NCBI GenBank assembly: GCA_963772595.1
Contig: CAVYXZ010000013.1
Coordinates: forward strand, 248,001-312,000
Direction of reading: 5' to 3'
DNA length: 64,000 bases
Origin: CAVYXZ01 sp963772595
Lineage (GTDB): Bacteria > Chloroflexota > Anaerolineae > Aggregatilineales > Phototrophicaceae
Shown here piece after piece: positions 60,000 to 64,000 of this stretch. The position numbers were made by a program, and so were the translations under genes. The notes below the pieces were generated by a model. That model made no database searches. It saw nothing but the letters and a program-made list of their open reading frames with translations, and was not told the origin of the DNA. Every line of letters begins with the position of its first letter. Position 1 is the stretch's first letter.

Positions 60000-61986
60000 G
60001 TGGAGCAAATTGACCTGATTCTTAACGGCGGAACCGTCGTGACAATGGATCAATCCTTTACCGTCATCTATGACGGCGCGCTGGCAATTCATGGCGCGAA
60101 GATCGTGGCGTTGGGATCGCGTGAGGACATCGCCGGGCGTTTTGAGGCGGCGGAGACCATCGATTGCAGCGGTCAGTACGTGCTGCCGGGCCTAGTAAAC
60201 GCCCATACACACGTGCCGATGACCCTGCTGCGCGGTCTGGCGGATGACCTGCGCCTGGATGTCTGGCTGATGGGTTACATCATGCCGACCGAGCGCGAAT
60301 TTGTCAGCCCGGAATTCTGCCGCCTGGGGGCCAAACTGGCTTGCGCCGAGCAGATTCGCAGCGGGATCACCAGTTTTGCCGACATGTACTACTACGAAGC
60401 TGACATCGCGGCGGTGGTGGCTGAAGCCGGGATGCGCGGCGTGTTGGGGCAGACGATCCTGAAGTTCCCTGCGCCGGATGCCGAAACCTACGAGGACAGC
60501 CTGGCTTATACCCGCAAGTTCATCGAAGCCTGGCACGGTCATGAGTTGATTACGCCCGCCATCGCGCCTCACGCGCTGTATTCCAGCACAGACGAGATGG
60601 TCCGGGCCTGCGCGGCGCTGGCGATTGAATATGACGTGCCGGTGCTGATTCACATCGCCGAGACGCGGCAGGAACTGGACGATAACCTCAAGCTGCGCGA
60701 CCAGCGCGTGGTTGAAACGGTTGATACGCTGGGGCTGCTGGATGCGAAAGTCCTGGCGGCGCACTGCGTTCACATTGACGTCCAGGAGATGCACAGCCTG
60801 CACGATCACGCCTGCACGGTGGCGCACTGCCCGACCAGCAACCTCAAGCTTGCCAGCGGTATCGCGCCGGTGACGCAGATGCTGGAGCATGGGCTGACGG
60901 TCGGCATTGGCACCGATGGCCCGGCCAGCAATAACGACCTGGACATGGTCGAGGAGATCCGGCTGGCAGCGATTCTGGCGAAGACGGCGGCCAATGATCC
61001 GACCGCGCTGCCCGCCAGGGATGCGCTGCTGATGGCGACCCGACAGGGGGCCGAGGCGCTGTTCATCGGTGACCGTGCCGGCAGCCTGGAAGCCGGGAAG
61101 TTGGCCGATGTCATTGTGATGGATGGCGAAAAATCGCATAATTCGCCGCATTTTCGCCGGGACCCGAACGCAGTCTATTCCGAGATCGTCTACGCCAGCA
61201 AGAGCAGCGACGTGGCACATGTGATCTGCAATGGCCGCTGGCTGATGCGCGACCGGGACCTGCTGACGGTGGACGAAGCCGCACTGTTGGAACAGGCCAG
61301 AGACTATGCGGTGCGCGTCGATGCCTTCCTGACCGCGCACGAGGGCGATATTCTGAAGAAGCTGCTGGCGGTCACACAGGGGATGGAGCGCGGCGAGAGC
61401 TTCGAGGTGCAGAGCAAGGCGGTGCTGCGCGATCCGGCGAAGGTCGAACAGCTCATGCAGCATGAGGACGTGGATGTGCTGCTCTTTAAGCATTACCGCC
61501 AGTACGATACCTACTTCGTCTTTGACGATCCCTCGGTGGGCCTGCTGCGCTACCGCGAAGATGACCTCTTAGATGCGGCGGCGGAGGTCGAATCGGTACG
61601 CAGCCGTCTGACACTGACCATGCCGACGCGCGAGCGTGATTACGACGATTCGGTGGTGCTGTCGCATTCACGCTTTATCGCCCCCGCGGACCGCCCGCTG
61701 CGCTTCTACCGCGAGTACTTCCAGCCCGCCTCCGAGCTTGAATTGCAGAAGGACCGGCAGCGCTGGCACATTCATTATCAGGGCGTGCTGTTTTACGTCA
61801 ACGTGGATCGCGTGATCTAACCCGGATCTGGCGGATACTTTCATCGAGATCAAGAGCCGCACCTGGTCGGCCATTGACGCAGAGATCAAAGCCGCGCGCA
61901 TCCAGGAGATGCTGGCAATCCTCGGTGTTCAACCGGACGACATCATCCTGACGAATTACCTGGAAATGGACACTGCGGGCGGTTAG
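60000..61986 (+). CDS. Amidohydrolase (MTA/SAH-deaminase type) fused to a CYTH-like domain (one frameshift near 61818)
   Basis: 661 aa after repair. GTG 60000 has AGGAGG 7 nt upstream. Residues 1-440 are an amidohydrolase of the MtaD/SAH-deaminase group: metal ligands in NAHTHVPMT, HIAETRQELD, AAHCVHI and GTDGPASNN. The C-terminal 190 residues look like a CYTH (triphosphate-binding) fold: VGLLRYREDD, RSRLTLTMP, LRFYREYF and ELQKDRQRWHI. The frame stops at TAA 61818-61820. Removing one T continues as NPDLADTFIEIKSRTWSAID to TAG 61984-61986, completing the CYTH motif EIKSRTW. A nucleoside or nucleotide deaminase tied to a polyphosphate-binding module is an unusual pairing. Confidence 0.85.
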
Positions 61987-62108
61987 AGGGATGTCCAAAT
62001 TTGCATCAAGCACTTCCCAATATCCGGCCAATCAGTCGTTTGGATTAGTTAAACCGTTGTGGCTTTGCGGAACGCAGCCATACAGTGGATTGAAGTGATT
62101 GATTACAT

Positions 62109-62312
62109 CTACTTGATGAGTTTACCGTAATCTGCGTGGGAACCGATCCAAATCCAGATAATTAGATCTGGGCTTTCCATAACGCCAAGTGCTCGATATT
62201 TGAGACCCACGCGAACCGAGTAAAGTCTGTCATGTAGTCTCTTGAAGTGTAAACCGGGATGGTTAGGATTGACTGCAAAAAGGCGATACGCGGCGTAGGC
62301 TTGAACTTTCAC
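62109..62312 (-). CDS. RelE/ParE-superfamily toxin, start unclear
   Basis: 67 aa from GTG 62312, with the superfamily core FKRLHDRLYSVRVGLKYRAL and IIWIWIGSHADYGKLI. The homologous N-terminal helix continues upstream in the same frame (IRSRRSKRFRALFRTLPPD) to about 62369, but no ATG, GTG or TTG lies between the previous stop and that helix; GTC or ATC stands where the start is expected. Either a rare start is used or the start codon was lost. It follows the antitoxin gene on the same strand. RelE relatives cleave mRNA at the ribosome. Confidence 0.7.
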   Translation of the reverse strand: MKVQAYAAYRLFAVNPNHPGLHFKRLHDRLYSVRVGLKYRALGVMESPDLIIWIWIGSHADYGKLIK

Positions 62313-62371
62313 ATCGGGCGGCAGCGTCCGAAAAAGTGCGCGAAAACGCTTACTTCGACGCGAACGGATGA

Positions 62372-62626
62372 CTAATCGTCTTCTTGGGTAGGATCAAAAT
62401 CGTCCGTTTCTCCATCCCGGTAATCCTGTAACCCTTGTTCGACGAGCTGGTCAAATATGTCTGTTGGTGTCTCAGCGAACTGCTGATCCCACAACGCTTC
62501 GTCGTCTTTTACTTCATCGGTTAGGTAAGTGATGATGATCTCCACATCGCCCGGCGGAAGATCAGTCGGCGTTTGCAGCACAATTTTGCCGTCGTCGCCA
62601 ATATGTGCTTTGGCTTCAATAATCAT
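62372..62626 (-). CDS. Putative antitoxin partner of the RelE/ParE-like toxin
   Basis: 84 aa. ATG 62626 with AAGGGA upstream. The N-terminus looks like a short AbrB/MazE-like strand region (MIIEAKAHIGDDGKIVLQTP), and the C-terminus is acidic and helical (DIFDQLVEQGLQDYRDGETD), as expected of a toxin-binding tail. Its stop overlaps the start of the toxin's homologous region. Function is inferred from this neighbour and layout. Confidence 0.7.
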   Translation of the reverse strand: MIIEAKAHIGDDGKIVLQTPTDLPPGDVEIIITYLTDEVKDDEALWDQQFAETPTDIFDQLVEQGLQDYRDGETDDFDPTQEDD

Positions 62627-62747
62627 GTGCTATCCCTTGCCTCTTAACCGTTTGGCTCAGTGATACGTTGAACGGTGACAATTCTCGTGACTTCAACCCG
62701 ATGCAATTATCGATCACTGCTGAAACGTTCTAAATTGAATGCCATTC

Positions 62748-63416
62748 CTACTCGTCCGTTGGGTTATCCATGCGGAAGCCGTGGCCGCGCACCGTGACGA
62801 TGTACTGCTGCTCCGGGTCGAGTTCGGCCAGACGGTCCCGCAGACGGCGTACCAGAGCGTCAATGGCCTGTTCGCTGACGCCTTCGCCCATCGCATCCGG
62901 CCAGACCGTCTCCACCACGCTGTCACGGGTGCAGATGCGTCCGGCACTGTTGTAGAGCAGCTCCAGCAGACGATACTGCGGCAGGCTGAGCGGCGGGTCC
63001 AGTTCGTCCTCGCCGATGAAGACACGGCGGGCTTCCCGATCCAGCCGCAGGCGTCCACCAATGGATGAAGGCGCGTTGTAGGACATCGGCGTCGTGGCAT
63101 CCGAACCGATAAACTGGATGCGAATCGCCAGTGCCAGATAAATCTCATCGCCGTCAGAAAGCTGGCGCGTGCCGGTGATCTGGTTGCCGTTCAGCCAGGT
63201 GCCGTTTTTGCTGTTCAGATCTTCGACGTAGAACTGGCTGTCTTGTTTGTAAATGCGGATATGCTGACGCGAAACCTCGCGCTCATCAAGCACCAGGTCA
63301 CATTCTTCGCCGCGCCCGATGGTGATCTCTTCTCGCTCCATAATCCAGTGCTGCTGTTGGGGACTGTCGCTTTCCTGCAAGATCAGAACCGGATAGTCCG
63401 AATGCTGCTTGGTCAT
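62748..63416 (-). CDS. FHA-domain protein with a C-terminal winged-helix (OmpR-type) DNA-binding domain
   Basis: 222 aa from ATG 63416. FHA domain at about 25-105: ITIGRGEECDLVLDEREVSR, DLNSKNGTWLN. It binds phosphothreonine. The OmpR-type wing at about 125-220 shows LSLPQYRLLELLYNSAGRIC, AIDALVRRLRDRL and the wing VTVRGHGFRM. A Ser/Thr kinase such as that at 23407 could be its partner, but this is inference. It resembles kinase-linked FHA transcription factors. Confidence 0.88.
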   Translation of the reverse strand: MTKQHSDYPVLILQESDSPQQQHWIMEREEITIGRGEECDLVLDEREVSRQHIRIYKQDSQFYVEDLNSKNGTWLNGNQITGTRQLSDGDEIYLALAIRIQFIGSDATTPMSYNAPSSIGGRLRLDREARRVFIGEDELDPPLSLPQYRLLELLYNSAGRICTRDSVVETVWPDAMGEGVSEQAIDALVRRLRDRLAELDPEQQYIVTVRGHGFRMDNPTDE

Positions 63417-63469
63417 AAATACGCTGCTTTCCTCAAGAATGTGTTCCCCGACAACTCGGTATAGATTTT

Positions 63470-63498
63470 ATTATATTTTCATGCAGATGTCATGTTTA
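63470..63498 (-). promoter_or_regulatory. Promoter of the FHA gene
   Basis: On the minus strand: TAAACA (63493-63498), a 17-nt spacer and TATAAT (63470-63475), in an AT-rich spacer; 53 nt before the start. Confidence 0.6.
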
Positions 63499-64000
63499 GG
63501 GGTTGAGCTGTACGACCAATTCGACCGGCGCAGACTGTACCAGGCCCCCGCTTACCACGTTCAGGCCCTGGTCCGGGTAAATGGGCGTTGGCCCGGCGGC
63601 AGCCTGGGTGACACTGCCCGCCGAGGCGATGCGATAAAAGGCCCGTACGCTATTATTACCCTGACGCACCGTGTCTAACTGCGCACCTTGCAGGTCGGCA
63701 CGGTAAATGCAGCGCTGGCGCGGCCCCAGCAGGCGGATATTTTGCTCCGGGAAACTGGCCTGAGCGCCCTGGTTGGCGGGAATGGTCGCCGAACCGAAGA
63801 CCAGACCGATACCGCTGCTGCCATTGTCGCCGCCCGTGACCTGCGTCACGTCAAAGTAGATGGGCACTGTGCCGAGCGAACGGTTAATGACCACGATGTC
63901 GATGCGCAAGCTGCCGTTCGGATCCACCGGGACACCGCCCGCGCGTACCTCCAGGGCGATAGCGTTGACCGCCTGGCGACCGATCAGCGATTGGTGATTG
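63496..64000 (-). CDS. C-terminal part of a secreted or surface protein (cut by the right edge)
   Basis: 168 residues open to the edge on the minus strand. Ser/Gly/Asn-rich beta-type sequence, with RIDIVVINRSLGTVPIYFDV near its middle and ending APVELVVQLNP. It has no recognised domain. It stops 79 nt upstream of the FHA gene's start, on the same strand. The start and any signal peptide lie beyond the window. Confidence 0.65.
   Translation of the reverse strand, partial: NHQSLIGRQAVNAIALEVRAGGVPVDPNGSLRIDIVVINRSLGTVPIYFDVTQVTGGDNGSSGIGLVFGSATIPANQGAQASFPEQNIRLLGPRQRCIYRADLQGAQLDTVRQGNNSVRAFYRIASAGSVTQAAAGPTPIYPDQGLNVVSGGLVQSAPVELVVQLNP

Overview
The window looks like chromosomal DNA of a Chloroflexota bacterium, most likely an Anaerolineae-type monoderm. 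The evidence is indirect: a Ser/Thr kinase with a Pro/Thr-rich stalk and an NBR1-like Ig domain, many secreted or lipid-anchored proteins and no outer-membrane proteins, a MoaD-MoaE fusion, a DUF3524-type tRNA-queuosine mannosyltransferase, Gram-positive-type Rex and a LexA-like box, moderately high GC, and frequent GTG/TTG starts. I could not run any search, so the lineage is inference.

Layout. 1-6654: the 5' end of rex, divergent from a five-gene MacB-like ABC efflux operon (two adaptors, ATPase, two permeases). A MarR/GbsR-type regulator (6779-7381) and tRNA-Leu(TAG) follow. 7500-8223: a small islet between the tRNA and a displaced copy of its 3' end. 8331-11766: tig-clpP-clpX. 11775-15532: an MBL-fold hydrolase, a winged-helix/AAA+ ATPase, a receiver-domain protein and an unknown protein. 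15529-20125: SDR epimerase, obgE, nadD and a tandem solute-binding lipoprotein-like sensor. 20117-28135: EamA transporter, sodA, a fumarase/aspartase-family lyase, Ser/Thr kinase, HD protein, aminotransferase, LysM-L,D-transpeptidase. 28294-35597: cell-surface proteins (PD40, M23, PPC/DUF2135), a lipoprotein with a 10-codon leader, and an S1 protein. 35607-39619: VKOR, moeA and rsh. 39813-42128: a BTAD-type regulator overlapping the tRNA-queuosine mannosyltransferase. 42085-46168: type IIA topoisomerase A subunit, divergent from a glycoside-hydrolase lipoprotein. 46247-54433: rpoC alone on its own promoter, then the ftsY-prfB-unknown operon, all on the minus strand. 54557-57815: moaC, moaD-moaE fusion, fabF, rnc. 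57843-64000: a membrane EEP-family protein, an amidohydrolase-CYTH fusion, a toxin-antitoxin pair, an FHA-winged helix protein and a truncated secreted protein.

The strongest cross-cutting observation is that at least twelve reading-frame breaks, in nine genes including essential rpoC, are all repaired by removing exactly one base. This uniformity points to systematic insertion errors in the assembly rather than to pseudogenes. Frameshifted genes are therefore reported here as single coding regions with the break position given.

Most of the window is housekeeping. The best candidates for under-described biology are the amidohydrolase-CYTH fusion, the tRNA-Leu islet, the wHTH-AAA+/receiver cluster, the regulator-mannosyltransferase pair and a LexA-like box at the topoisomerase promoter.
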